A stretch of 64,000 nt of DNA from Chryseosolibacter sp039917935 (GTDB lineage Bacteria; Bacteroidota; Bacteroidia; Cytophagales; Cyclobacteriaceae), in contig JBDSIM010000247.1 in the NCBI GenBank assembly GCA_039917935.1, positions 1-64,000 of the forward strand, read 5' to 3'. The translations under genes and the position numbers were made by a program. The notes beneath the pieces were generated by a model. It was not told the origin of the DNA. It did not search any database and saw only the letters and a list, made by a program, of their open reading frames with translations. Every line of letters begins with the position of its first letter. Within the stretch, counting starts at the first letter, position 1. Positions 17,819-26,323 of the stretch are shown piece by piece.

Positions 17819-20242
17819 ATGGCAACCAACAGAATACTATCCATGAATAAAGAGCTGAAAAGCTATAAGCGCAATGGTAAACTGGTTAAGCAGAAATCCC
17901 TTTATTCGATTGCCCGCGATGACAGTGAAGGGAAGATGAGCGAAACCGTTGTGTCTGACGATGTTTTTGTCATTGATATTCTCGAATACTTTTTTAACAA
18001 GCGTTTGAATGAAAATCAGCTCACTAATGATTTGCGCGAGATGGCTGCAAAATGTTTGTGGGAAGCTACTAAGGCATCGAGGGCAATGGATATGGTACCG
18101 CGCCCACCAAAGGGTGTTCCTAATTTGAAGTGGTTGGTTCAGGAGGCTGTTCAGATCGCCTTTCGAAGGGCGCGGAATAAGGGAATCTACAAAGTCGTGA
18201 AGAACACGGTAACACTTAAGTGGCGCTCCGCATTCAACATCGCCGTTATGGAAAGTGAAGCCGGAATTGCGCAAAGCGTTCTAACCCAGGAGATGACTGC
18301 TACCAATACCGCGCTGGTTGTGTTTTTGGAGAATACTGGCGCATTGCCCTTTCAATGGGAGAGCAAAGTAGGTAAGATTGTTCAGGAAGGACTTGAGAAA
18401 GTCATTGATTACATAGCGGAGGAATTTTCAAAGTGGCTGAATAAGTTCGCGGACGCGAAGGGGAAAAAATATAGGGAAGTGATCATCCTGGAGGATGCGA
18501 AGGCAACTTATTCCAACCTGAAATCCACGTTACACGATTTGGCCAAACGAGAATTTGTGATCGATGTCTTCACGCTGGCCCATGGAGATAGTGCTTCCTT
18601 CAGTGGTTATAAAGGCGTGTCCATAACCGGATCAGATCTCAAAGCAATCAGGGACACCTATGGTAAGCCGTTGCCTTTAAGAATAGTTTATATGATGAAC
18701 TGCAAAGGTGGAGGTTTGAACGATGAGTGGTTGTACGTAGGTGCAAAAGCCTCGGCGGGTTCCATCAACAATAATTACATGCCGGAACCAATGATGTCCA
18801 AGTTCTGGAACAATTGGCTCAGGGGTGATAACTTCACAACAGCGGTTACGATTGCTTACGACGATTCTGTCAGGTTGATCAAAAGTACCATCGCCAAAGC
18901 AGAAGATTTTATACCGCTCGTTGGAGGAAAGATAAGAAAGGCATTAGAAGCGGAGATCGATCCTTTGTTGGCCGATAGCAAGCCGAAGATCGAAGGAAAC
19001 GGAGCAATCTCTATCGATACCGCCAGGCTGGCAGCGACTCAATCTTATTCACTTGCAGAAGCGTTCTTCAGCGAAGCCCAATACGGTACGGGCGAGCACG
19101 TTATTTCCGGGCTTGTAAGTGAATCCCCTGTTACTCCAACCTACCAACTGGATGTCAATGGAGTAAAATTCAGCTACGGCGAAGTAATTTCAATGGGTGA
19201 TTTTTACGAGGAGTATGACCACATGGCTGCGGCAAGTGCTGCCGAACTGGGACGGATTAAGACATTGATTGATAGAAGCAAACGATATTATGAAGGAAAG
19301 GTGTTATTCGGAAAGCCAGTAGGAACAGATCCAAATGATGATGATTGGCAAACGGCTACCACGAAGCGATACCTTAAACTAGCGGAAGAAAACTTTTCGC
19401 ACTTTGCTCCCTCCGATAGCGCCTACCTTACTTTCACGAGCACAAAGGCGAGTAATAAAAAGGAATGGGAAAGATATCACAGCAGAGCCCTGGATATCAT
19501 GCGGAAGGGAACGAACAGTTCCGTGACCGACAAGGCACTGGCGGTAAATGCTTTCGGAGATCATTTTCTTACCGACGCCTTTTCTGCAGGGCACCTTGTT
19601 AACAAAGACGACCTCGCCCAATACTTCAAATCATTGGTAATGAGCGGTGGTAAAGTGAATGCGAATGGTACTACCATGTTTGGCAACATTGCTTCCAAAG
19701 CATTCACCGGGCCCTTGAAAAGCGCATTCAGTAAGTATGAAACTGTCGAATGGAAGGGCGTTGTCTTCAGGCCGAATATTGATTCGGCAGATCGGTTCAA
19801 AGCGTTGCTGATAGGGATCATGGAAAAAGAGCCGGATGTACTCGGAAAAACTATGGTAGCCAAACTCATTCATGACGCATTGAATACCCATTCCGGTGGT
19901 ATTCCGGTTACCAACAACGTAGGTGACAAATGGAATTTAACAGGGGATGATACCTTGAATGCCACGAATCTTGACATCATTAGAAAGGCAGTAAAACGTT
20001 CCATCCGGAATTTGGTTGAAGCTGTTAATGATAAAAGTACAGCGAGCGTTTTCTATAAAAAAGTATGGGATATCGCTCCTCGGCCGACGCCGGCAGCAGT
20101 TACCATTATCAAGAACGTAATTCGAAATTTCACCAATCCGTTGGGAACTGACATCGTCAATGGTGCGGACAAGTTATTGCAAAAGAATTACCAGACGTTG
20201 CTGGATGAGTTGGACAAAAGAAAAATATTGAAAATAGCATAA
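17819..20242 (+). CDS. Predicted caspase-like / zinc phospholipase C-like fusion protein
   Basis: An 807-residue protein starting at ATG 17819, the start that gives NRIL near the N-terminus as in its neighbour. Residues 1-35 are tag-like. About 215-350 carry a caspase-fold pattern: a hydrophobic strand ending in LAHGD (His255), then LRIVYMMNCKGG (Cys295) and ASAGS, as in clan CD peptidases and CHAT domains. About 440-620 resemble zinc-dependent phospholipase C or S1/P1 nuclease helices: YGEVISMGDFY, YLKLAEENFSHF, YHSRALDI, then DHFLTDAFSAGH. The last contains H-x3-D-x5-H (His582, Asp586, His592), the spacing of PLC zinc ligands. No signal peptide. Either domain assignment could be a look-alike. 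Confidence 0.6.
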   Translation: MATNRILSMNKELKSYKRNGKLVKQKSLYSIARDDSEGKMSETVVSDDVFVIDILEYFFNKRLNENQLTNDLREMAAKCLWEATKASRAMDMVPRPPKGVPNLKWLVQEAVQIAFRRARNKGIYKVVKNTVTLKWRSAFNIAVMESEAGIAQSVLTQEMTATNTALVVFLENTGALPFQWESKVGKIVQEGLEKVIDYIAEEFSKWLNKFADAKGKKYREVIILEDAKATYSNLKSTLHDLAKREFVIDVFTLAHGDSASFSGYKGVSITGSDLKAIRDTYGKPLPLRIVYMMNCKGGGLNDEWLYVGAKASAGSINNNYMPEPMMSKFWNNWLRGDNFTTAVTIAYDDSVRLIKSTIAKAEDFIPLVGGKIRKALEAEIDPLLADSKPKIEGNGAISIDTARLAATQSYSLAEAFFSEAQYGTGEHVISGLVSESPVTPTYQLDVNGVKFSYGEVISMGDFYEEYDHMAAASAAELGRIKTLIDRSKRYYEGKVLFGKPVGTDPNDDDWQTATTKRYLKLAEENFSHFAPSDSAYLTFTSTKASNKKEWERYHSRALDIMRKGTNSSVTDKALAVNAFGDHFLTDAFSAGHLVNKDDLAQYFKSLVMSGGKVNANGTTMFGNIASKAFTGPLKSAFSKYETVEWKGVVFRPNIDSADRFKALLIGIMEKEPDVLGKTMVAKLIHDALNTHSGGIPVTNNVGDKWNLTGDDTLNATNLDIIRKAVKRSIRNLVEAVNDKSTASVFYKKVWDIAPRPTPAAVTIIKNVIRNFTNPLGTDIVNGADKLLQKNYQTLLDELDKRKILKIA

Positions 20243-20271
20243 CGTCGTACGCGAACCCGAACGAATTTAAC

Positions 20272-20314
20272 CTTCAGGTTGATTGTTGCGTGATACGTTG
20301 CGATTAACCTGAAG
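20272..20314 (+). terminator. Stem-loop at the end of the protease-led cluster
   Basis: CTTCAGGTT at 20272-20280 pairs with AACCTGAAG at 20306-20314, with a 25-base loop. It lies between the last cluster gene and the cupin gene and may weakly terminate or protect the cluster transcript. There is no long T-run. Confidence 0.4.
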
Positions 20315-20327
20315 TTTACTATATTTT

Positions 20328-20711
20328 ATGGCACTCTTTCATCACAAGCCTTTCCCTGAAAACCATGACTATCTCGCTCCAGACACTTCGGAGATACGTA
20401 TCCTTCTTGACGTTCCAGGTGCTGGCCTGGCGCACTGTATCCTTCCTGCGGGAAAGACATCTGTGGCCGTAAAGCATCAAACCGTAAATGAGATCTGGTA
20501 TGTCACCTCTGGCTCGGGAGAGATCTGGCAGGGCCTAAACGGTGATCATGAATTTGCTGCGTTAAGACCGGGAGTTTCCCTGACGATCCAAACAGGAAAT
20601 AGTTTTCAGTTTAAGAATACCGGAACTGGCGACCTCTGTATATTAATCACGACAGTACCCAATTGGCCTGGTGCTCATGAGGCATTGCAGGTAAAAGGAT
20701 ATTGGTCGTAG
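20328..20711 (+). CDS. Small cupin-domain protein
   Basis: A 127-residue single cupin barrel: HCILPAGKTSVAVKHQTVNEIWYVTSGSGEIW, then LRPGVSLTIQTGNSFQFKN. The His and Glu pattern of motif 1 (KHQTVNEIWY) is partly kept, so metal binding is possible. Cupins of this size are sugar isomerases, dioxygenases or binding proteins, and which applies here is unknown. It follows the cluster by 85 bases and a hairpin and may be independent. Confidence 0.8.
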   Translation: MALFHHKPFPENHDYLAPDTSEIRILLDVPGAGLAHCILPAGKTSVAVKHQTVNEIWYVTSGSGEIWQGLNGDHEFAALRPGVSLTIQTGNSFQFKNTGTGDLCILITTVPNWPGAHEALQVKGYWS

Positions 20712-21000
20712 GTCTTATAGGTCAAAAAGCAAAAGAGTTACCATTTCACTATATTGGTTTATTCAGTGTTAACCTGATTTCCGTCAGATAAAGTATAACA
20801 ATTCTTATAAGTTTCCGAAACAGTTGTTCGCGCTACGTATGAGCAGCTTGAGCAACGCTTTGAACCAATTCTTGAAGGATTGAAAAAGGAAATCGACAAG
20901 TCAACTCAATAATTATGTCGATGTTCTTCAGGAAAAGTTTATGAAGATATCTTTCGGCAATAAACGTTACCTTTGACAATCATTTGAACCCGTAATTTTT

Positions 21001-21279
21001 ATGTACTCCAGATGCTGGCAAATAATAAAGGATGATTCTAAAAGAACCTTTGAAGTTTGTGGCCAGGCTTCCAATACAAATGCGTTTACCAACAAGACTG
21101 TTGCCTTGCAGCGTGCTGGCATGAATGTCAGCTGCGCAACACCGCCCGTGACGAATAAAACTTCCAGTAAAGAGCTAATAAAAGTTACTAACTATACGCA
21201 AGAAAACGGTTTGCAGGAAAGACTTTTGAAACAGTTCCGGGAAATAATGAAGGAATCGATCGATGATGAAAGCTTCTAG
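21001..21279 (+). CDS. Small conserved hypothetical protein
   Basis: A 92-residue soluble protein with a distinctive centre (KRTFEVCGQASNTNAFTNKT, then RAGMNVSCATPPVTNK). It resembles a short protein I have seen in related Bacteroidota, but no function is known to me. It begins MYSRCWQIIKDD and ends in a charged helix. The 290 bases before it include a short reading frame (about 20820-20912) that may be the tail of a lost gene. Confidence 0.6.
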   Translation: MYSRCWQIIKDDSKRTFEVCGQASNTNAFTNKTVALQRAGMNVSCATPPVTNKTSSKELIKVTNYTQENGLQERLLKQFREIMKESIDDESF

Positions 21280-21384
21280 TTTGTTGGGAAACCAGGAATT
21301 GGTATAGACAACAAATTTACTGTTGGCAAATAAACGCCCACGTGGCAATCTTCAAACGTGGTGAGCCTCCGCCTCCCCGGATTA

Positions 21385-21942
21385 TCACAAAGGCACTTTC
21401 ATTCTACTCCTTTTCTGATGCTCTGTCGGCGTTGACTTGACCACTTTCTTAAACTGCTTGTGAAAATACGAAAGGTTGTTAAACCCACTGTCCAGACATA
21501 CTTCACTTACATTAAAGTCACCTTTGCTCAGCAGCTCGCATGCATACGCGATCCGAATCTCCGTCAGGTATTGGAAATAACTCTTCCGTGTTCGGGTTTT
21601 AAAATATCTGCAAAATGCAACCGCCGAGTGATTCGGCAACGAGGCAACTTCTGATAATGTGATCCGCTTCCGGAAATTCTCGATAGTGTAGTGGTAGACT
21701 TTATTGATCTTCTCCGAAGACTTTTCATGTACATCGCTGATATACGTCGCGGCGTTCAGATAAATGAATTCTTCGGACCGGGCCATTAGATCCAGAATTG
21801 ACAACAGCGTCAATATAGAAGTTGTTCCATGCATACCCCGTATCAGCTGGAGCTTCTCCCCAATTTCCTCGCGGGTTTTTCCTACAAATTTCAGTCGGCT
21901 TATAGCAATGGAAGTGAACACTTTACTGTAGTCTGATTTCAT
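21385..21942 (-). CDS. AraC-family transcriptional regulator, N-terminally truncated
   Basis: A 185-residue protein with an intact AraC-type double helix-turn-helix (about 85-180): ITLSEVASLPNHSAVAFCRYFK, then FNVSEVCLDSGFNNLSYFHKQF. Full-length relatives carry an N-terminal cupin sensing domain of about 150 residues before this, and only its final helices are left here. It could still bind DNA but would have lost effector sensing. The start is just 46 bases from the oppositely directed gene at 21989/22007. Confidence 0.8.
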   Translation of the reverse strand: MKSDYSKVFTSIAISRLKFVGKTREEIGEKLQLIRGMHGTTSILTLLSILDLMARSEEFIYLNAATYISDVHEKSSEKINKVYHYTIENFRKRITLSEVASLPNHSAVAFCRYFKTRTRKSYFQYLTEIRIAYACELLSKGDFNVSEVCLDSGFNNLSYFHKQFKKVVKSTPTEHQKRSRMKVPL

Positions 21943-22006
21943 AGTTTGAACTCATCGTGAAATCTTTTCCAGGGGATTATTTTATCTTGTGAGCGCATTA
22001 TATACG

Positions 22007-22234
22007 ATGGACTTAAGTCCTGCAAAACTTAATTCAATGAAAGAAAGAGAACTGATGAAACTGGAAGCAACGATCCGAATCAAAATGGAGGATATAAAAA
22101 ATCAACGAGTGAGCGTGAAAGACTCCGGTATCGGTGGGTTAATGAATTCGTTAAAGAAAGTGGACGAGGCCCTTTATGATAAGATTCTTCCGGAATATAA
22201 AAAGATGGTCGCGGACTATAACATTTTCAAATAG
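22007..22234 (+). CDS. Small helical hypothetical protein
   Basis: A 75-residue helical, charged protein from ATG 22007. A GTG at 21989 would add six residues. It starts MDLSPAKLNSMKERELMKLEA and has no recognised motif. It is divergent from the truncated AraC gene and may share a promoter region with it. Confidence 0.5.
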   Translation: MDLSPAKLNSMKERELMKLEATIRIKMEDIKNQRVSVKDSGIGGLMNSLKKVDEALYDKILPEYKKMVADYNIFK

Positions 22235-22445
22235 GTGTAGCGTTAGAAACGATAAGCGGTTCAGGTTTATCAACTAAAAAATTTTCGGAACAGCAGTTGG
22301 TAGTTAGAATAATTTGGTAGAGCAGATTTCTAATCGTTATCCAATAAAAGCCGATGGCATGATTTTTTTATTGTCAATTAGCTTACGCTAGTCACGGATC
22401 AAGACCCTTTAGCATAGATAAAAATTAATTCCTCATTTAGACTTA

Positions 22446-24545
22446 ATGGAAGTCAAATTTAAAACGAAGCGGCTATCGACTGCCTTCATAAGGGGTGGGG
22501 GAGAAATGGGTAATTTTTTCAGAGCACAACCATGGAAGGATACATCGCTGGGAGACCCAAGAGAATGGCACCACAGTTTAAAAGCTACTCTCAATATATT
22601 ATTCAATTCCAATTTCCCAAGTATACTTTTCTGGGGAAGCGAGCGGATCTGCTTTTTCAATGATTCATACCGTCAATTATTAAACGAAGAAATAAATCCA
22701 ATTTCAATTTTTGGACAATCCAGCAAAGAAGAGGTAGCTAAAAATTTTGCCGTAAGTGAAAAAATTATAGATAACATTCTATCTGGGTTCGAATTAACAA
22801 AAGCAGAGGATCGGAAGGTAGTGCATTGGATAAAGGGAGAAAAGAAACACATCAATTGGACTTTTCATTATAGTGGTGTTAATAATGACAATGAGGAAAC
22901 GGAGGGCGTACTTATAACCTGCAATGAAATTGCAGACCTGGAAAATTCAGCCTGTAAATTAAACCTAGTCGATCAGCAATTTAAAAATCTGATCCTTCAG
23001 GCTACGGTTGGAATAGTAGTATTGGTAGGAGACGAAATGCGTATCCATGTGGTAAACGAAATGTATGGCAAATTAATTGGCAGATCCGTGGACGAACTGC
23101 AGGGAAAAAAAATATTTAATGTAATTCCCGAAGCAGAGAACTATTTCAGACCGATCATTGATAATGTCAGGGTCACTGGCGCTCCTAAATTTCTTTATGA
23201 GACCCCTTATTTAGTACAATCAGAGGATGCAAAGATAGAAGGATATCTTAACCTTGTTTATCAACCTTACAGAAAATTTGATGGCAGCATAATTGGTGTA
23301 TTGATACTTTGTCATGATGTGACCCAACAGGTTAAGCTCAAGAAAAAAATAATTGAAGCTGAAGAAAAGCTACGTTTAGCAAACGAATTTGCGGACCTGG
23401 GTACATATGAGATTAATCTTGTCACCGACGAAATGATTACCTCAGAAAGATTCAATAAAATCTGGGGGGTAGAAAGAGGAATGCCGAGAAGTGAGTTTGC
23501 ATCTGTGATACACCCTGACGATCTTAAAGTCAGAGAAAAAGCGCACCTTGAATCTCTAAAAACGGGAAACCTGCATTACGAAGCCCGTGTGATCTGGAAA
23601 GATAAATCCCAACACTGGGTAAAAGTGAAAGGCAAAGTTTTATATGAGGAGACCGGCAAGCCTCTGATGCTTTTAGGAGTAATCCAGGATACCACTGAGC
23701 AAAAAGTTTTTGAAGAAAAGCTTGGGAAACTTGTACAGGAACGAACCGAAGCACTACAAGCCCTAAATGAGGAGTTAGTTGCGACAAACGAGGAGCTTAG
23801 TGAGTCCAATACTCATCTTTTACGTGCCAACAGAGAGCTCGAGCAATTTGCCTATGTTTCTTCTCATGACCTGCAAGAACCATTAAGAAAGATTCTGGTT
23901 TTTACGAATATTCTAAATCAAAGGTATTCCACGGAACTGAGCCCGGAGGCATTAACCTATCTGGAAAAAGTATCATCATCAGCAAGCCGCATGGCAAGCT
24001 TGATCAAAGATCTGCTTGATTATTCAAGACTCACTTATAATTCATCCCTGTTCCGGGTTGTGGACCTCAATGAAGTTGTGCAGAATGTAGTGGATGACTA
24101 TGAGTTATTGATCAAACAGAAAAGAATTGAAATAAAGGCTGATCAACTCCAGTCAATTACTGCAATACCCATTCAAATGAATCAGTTATTTTATAACCTT
24201 ATTGGGAATGGGATTAAGTTTTCGAAGAAAGGCATCCAGCCGCAGATAACAATTACATCAAGGATCTTATCGGAAGAAGAAATACGGAATTACAACACCT
24301 TAAAAAGTGACATTCCATATCAGCAGATCACCATATCAGACAATGGTATTGGATTTAGCCAGCAATATGGAGAGCAGATCTTTACGATCTTTCAAAGGTT
24401 AAATGATAAATCCAAATATGGTGGGTACGGAATCGGGCTGGCGCTTTGTAGAAGAATAGTTGAAAACCATAACGGAATTATTTTTGCAAAGGGTGAAGAA
24501 AATATCGGGGCCCAATTTGTATTCATACTTCCGGTACAGCATTAG
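22446..24545 (+). CDS. PAS-domain sensor histidine kinase
   Basis: A 699-residue cytoplasmic histidine kinase. Three PAS-like regions occupy about 20-160, 175-300 and 310-430. A coiled coil follows (EALQALNEELVATNEELSES), then the phosphoacceptor box FAYVSSHDLQEPLRKI. The ATPase domain shows the N box (NLIGNGIKFS), G1 (ISDNGIGFS) and G2 (GGYGIGLALCRRIVENHNG). There is no transmembrane segment, so it would sense an internal signal. No cognate response regulator is adjacent. A GAF protein follows after 25 bases. A later ATG at 22506 is possible. Confidence 0.9.
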   Translation: MEVKFKTKRLSTAFIRGGGEMGNFFRAQPWKDTSLGDPREWHHSLKATLNILFNSNFPSILFWGSERICFFNDSYRQLLNEEINPISIFGQSSKEEVAKNFAVSEKIIDNILSGFELTKAEDRKVVHWIKGEKKHINWTFHYSGVNNDNEETEGVLITCNEIADLENSACKLNLVDQQFKNLILQATVGIVVLVGDEMRIHVVNEMYGKLIGRSVDELQGKKIFNVIPEAENYFRPIIDNVRVTGAPKFLYETPYLVQSEDAKIEGYLNLVYQPYRKFDGSIIGVLILCHDVTQQVKLKKKIIEAEEKLRLANEFADLGTYEINLVTDEMITSERFNKIWGVERGMPRSEFASVIHPDDLKVREKAHLESLKTGNLHYEARVIWKDKSQHWVKVKGKVLYEETGKPLMLLGVIQDTTEQKVFEEKLGKLVQERTEALQALNEELVATNEELSESNTHLLRANRELEQFAYVSSHDLQEPLRKILVFTNILNQRYSTELSPEALTYLEKVSSSASRMASLIKDLLDYSRLTYNSSLFRVVDLNEVVQNVVDDYELLIKQKRIEIKADQLQSITAIPIQMNQLFYNLIGNGIKFSKKGIQPQITITSRILSEEEIRNYNTLKSDIPYQQITISDNGIGFSQQYGEQIFTIFQRLNDKSKYGGYGIGLALCRRIVENHNGIIFAKGEENIGAQFVFILPVQH

Positions 24546-24570
24546 ATGTTCATTAAAAAATAAAGTTGGT

Positions 24571-25227
24571 ATGACTACTGTAGATACACCTGTAAACGAA
24601 ACTGAAAGACTTAAAAAACTGCATAAGTACAATTTACTGGATACACCTCCGGACGGAACTTTTGACAGAATTACCAGCGTTGCTTCGATGATCTTTAACG
24701 TTCCCATTGCGATTATCAGTCTTGTAGACACTGACAGGATATGGTTTAAGTCACAATATGGTTTAAGTGTTAAACAAATCAGTCGTGACCCTGGACTTTG
24801 CGCCTCGGCAATCCTAACCAATGATCTTTATATCATTGAAGATGCCAAAGAAGATCCGCGATCTTTGACAAACCCCCTGGTTGCAGGTGAGTTTGGACTC
24901 AGATTTTATGCGGCGGCCCCCCTTCATACTGAAGAGAATCATAATCTGGGAACACTATGCATTCTTGATAAAAAGCCGAGAATCTTTTCTAATAAAGAAA
25001 GGGATATTCTAAAACAACTTGGAGAAATTGTAATGGATGAAATGAATTTGCGGCTGGCGGTGAGAGAAACAACCCTAAATGTTAAACATTTAACTTCAGA
25101 AATTAGTGATCATTTGAAGGACGCAAGTAAAAAGATTGGATCGGCATCCGGCGAGGAGATTACATCTTATCTTAATGCGTCCCAGATGTATTTACGCAAT
25201 ATTCAGAATCAACTTAATAACATTTGA
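24571..25227 (+). CDS. GAF-domain protein
   Basis: A 218-residue protein with one GAF domain (about 20-165): LDTPPDGTFDRITSVASMIF, then DTDRIWFKSQYGL and NLGTLCILDKKPR. A C-terminal helical extension (DHLKDASKKIG...YLNASQMYLRNIQNQL) may be a dimerisation helix. Start ATG 24571 is preferred over an upstream start because it opens the usual VDTPVNETERLKKLHKYNLLD sequence. It follows the kinase by 25 bases, so the pair is probably co-transcribed, with the GAF protein feeding or modulating the kinase. Confidence 0.85.
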   Translation: MTTVDTPVNETERLKKLHKYNLLDTPPDGTFDRITSVASMIFNVPIAIISLVDTDRIWFKSQYGLSVKQISRDPGLCASAILTNDLYIIEDAKEDPRSLTNPLVAGEFGLRFYAAAPLHTEENHNLGTLCILDKKPRIFSNKERDILKQLGEIVMDEMNLRLAVRETTLNVKHLTSEISDHLKDASKKIGSASGEEITSYLNASQMYLRNIQNQLNNI

Positions 25228-25689
25228 TCAGATGTTTTTGTAATACCTTTTGCAGGTCAGATCGAAAATAACAAGCGTGGCAAAAACCATATTTTAGATT
25301 TTTTAATTGAAATGTAAAAATTGCCGCATATCCCCGGGTTTAATCTGGGATAGGTAATGGGATTGCCTTTGCGCCGCAGGAAAAGTCAATCGAGCTTCCC
25401 GCTGTTTGGCGCCCGCGCGCTTTTCAACACCATGTCCAAAGAATTATTTTTGTCGATAGGTTTATGTGCTGGTTTGTCTGCCAGCGTGAAAAATAAAATA
25501 ACGCAGGTCCTGTAGACCTATTCTTTTCCTGTCGGATTGATTCAATAAGATGATGGCTTATACAGCCATCCAAATAGCGAATTTCTAAAAATATTGGGGA
25601 GGCCTTAGAAGCCTCCCCAACTTCAAAGATTGAATAGGCTCAAAAGGAAATCTGCGCAGACCGGCTTATTTTTATACTAAAAAAGGGAA
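25228..25689. other. Intergenic region between convergent genes
   Basis: About 460 bases between the GAF gene and the convergent DUF1761 gene. Apart from the terminator at 25594-25620 I see nothing defined in it. Confidence 0.5.
25594..25620 (-). terminator. Strong hairpin terminator
   Basis: A perfect 10-bp stem: TTGGGGAGGC at 25594-25603 pairs with GCCTCCCCAA at 25611-25620, with a 7-base loop. On the minus strand it is followed by ATATTTTTAG, so it mainly serves the DUF1761 gene. Confidence 0.75.
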
Positions 25690-26136
25690 TTACCATAGTG
25701 TCAAAATCGTTGCGGCAACAAAAAGCATCATCAGGTGATAACCTGTGTTAATACCGAACAACTTCCAGGATTTTTTTTCCCACGCCACTGCTCCGAGGTC
25801 TACCGGAAGGTAAAAACCAAGCCACGTAAAAATGGCTGACTGAAGAATGGTTGCGATGGCCGGTATGTTATCCATTCCAGGTACGAAGGTCCAGGCTGCC
25901 ATGTTGTGCGCGAAGACATAGGCCATCAGGAAATTCCCAATCACCATAAAGATAATCCCTTTGGCCATTTGACCTCCGGCGGGTTTGATCGTGGTATCAA
26001 AGCCTAATTCTTTGGCCCAAGCTCTACCGAACAATGGGGTATACCATATGAATCCAAGAATGAAATTAGCACCAACAGGATGGCTGCGTAATTTATTTGG
26101 AGTTCCATAATTGTGGGATTTGTGTTGGGTAAACAT
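25690..26136 (-). CDS. DUF1761 membrane protein with frameshifted N-terminus
   Basis: A DUF1761 family membrane protein of unknown role. Family features are clear from residue 22 on: ANFILGFIWYTPLFG, then IIFMVIGNFLMAYVFAH, WLGFYLPVDLGAVAWEKKSWKLF and a final helix, about four helices in all. The first 21 residues (MFTQHKSHNYGTPN...) do not look like a membrane start. In the neighbouring frame an ATG at 26108 (minus strand) opens MELQINYAAILL, the expected start, which runs into the ANFILGF sequence only after a change of frame. This points to a small deletion near 26070. Confidence 0.7.
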   Translation of the reverse strand: MFTQHKSHNYGTPNKLRSHPVGANFILGFIWYTPLFGRAWAKELGFDTTIKPAGGQMAKGIIFMVIGNFLMAYVFAHNMAAWTFVPGMDNIPAIATILQSAIFTWLGFYLPVDLGAVAWEKKSWKLFGINTGYHLMMLFVAATILTLW

Positions 26137-26323
26137 TATTGAAGATAAAGAAAACTAACCTTGGATATGAAATGAGATTTTGTTAGAGAGATTGAAGTAA
26201 TGTGCTTTGAATTTAGTTTCCCTGACAGTTGTGGGTTAAGGAATTATACATTCAGTTTTCCAACGCCCTCATTTTACTTGGAATGTTTCCGCTTCTTGTT
26301 ACACTTTCTCACGTACAAAGCCA

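Noticed and set aside
7326..20242. Prophage or contractile injection system
   Set aside because: I looked for sheath, tube, baseplate, tape measure, portal, terminase and AAA proteins and saw none. Some products may be structural, but the cluster cannot be called either type.
20820..20912. Short frame ending EGLKKEIDKSTQ as a gene
   Set aside because: No start codon in a suitable place, about 30 codons only. At most the tail of a lost gene.
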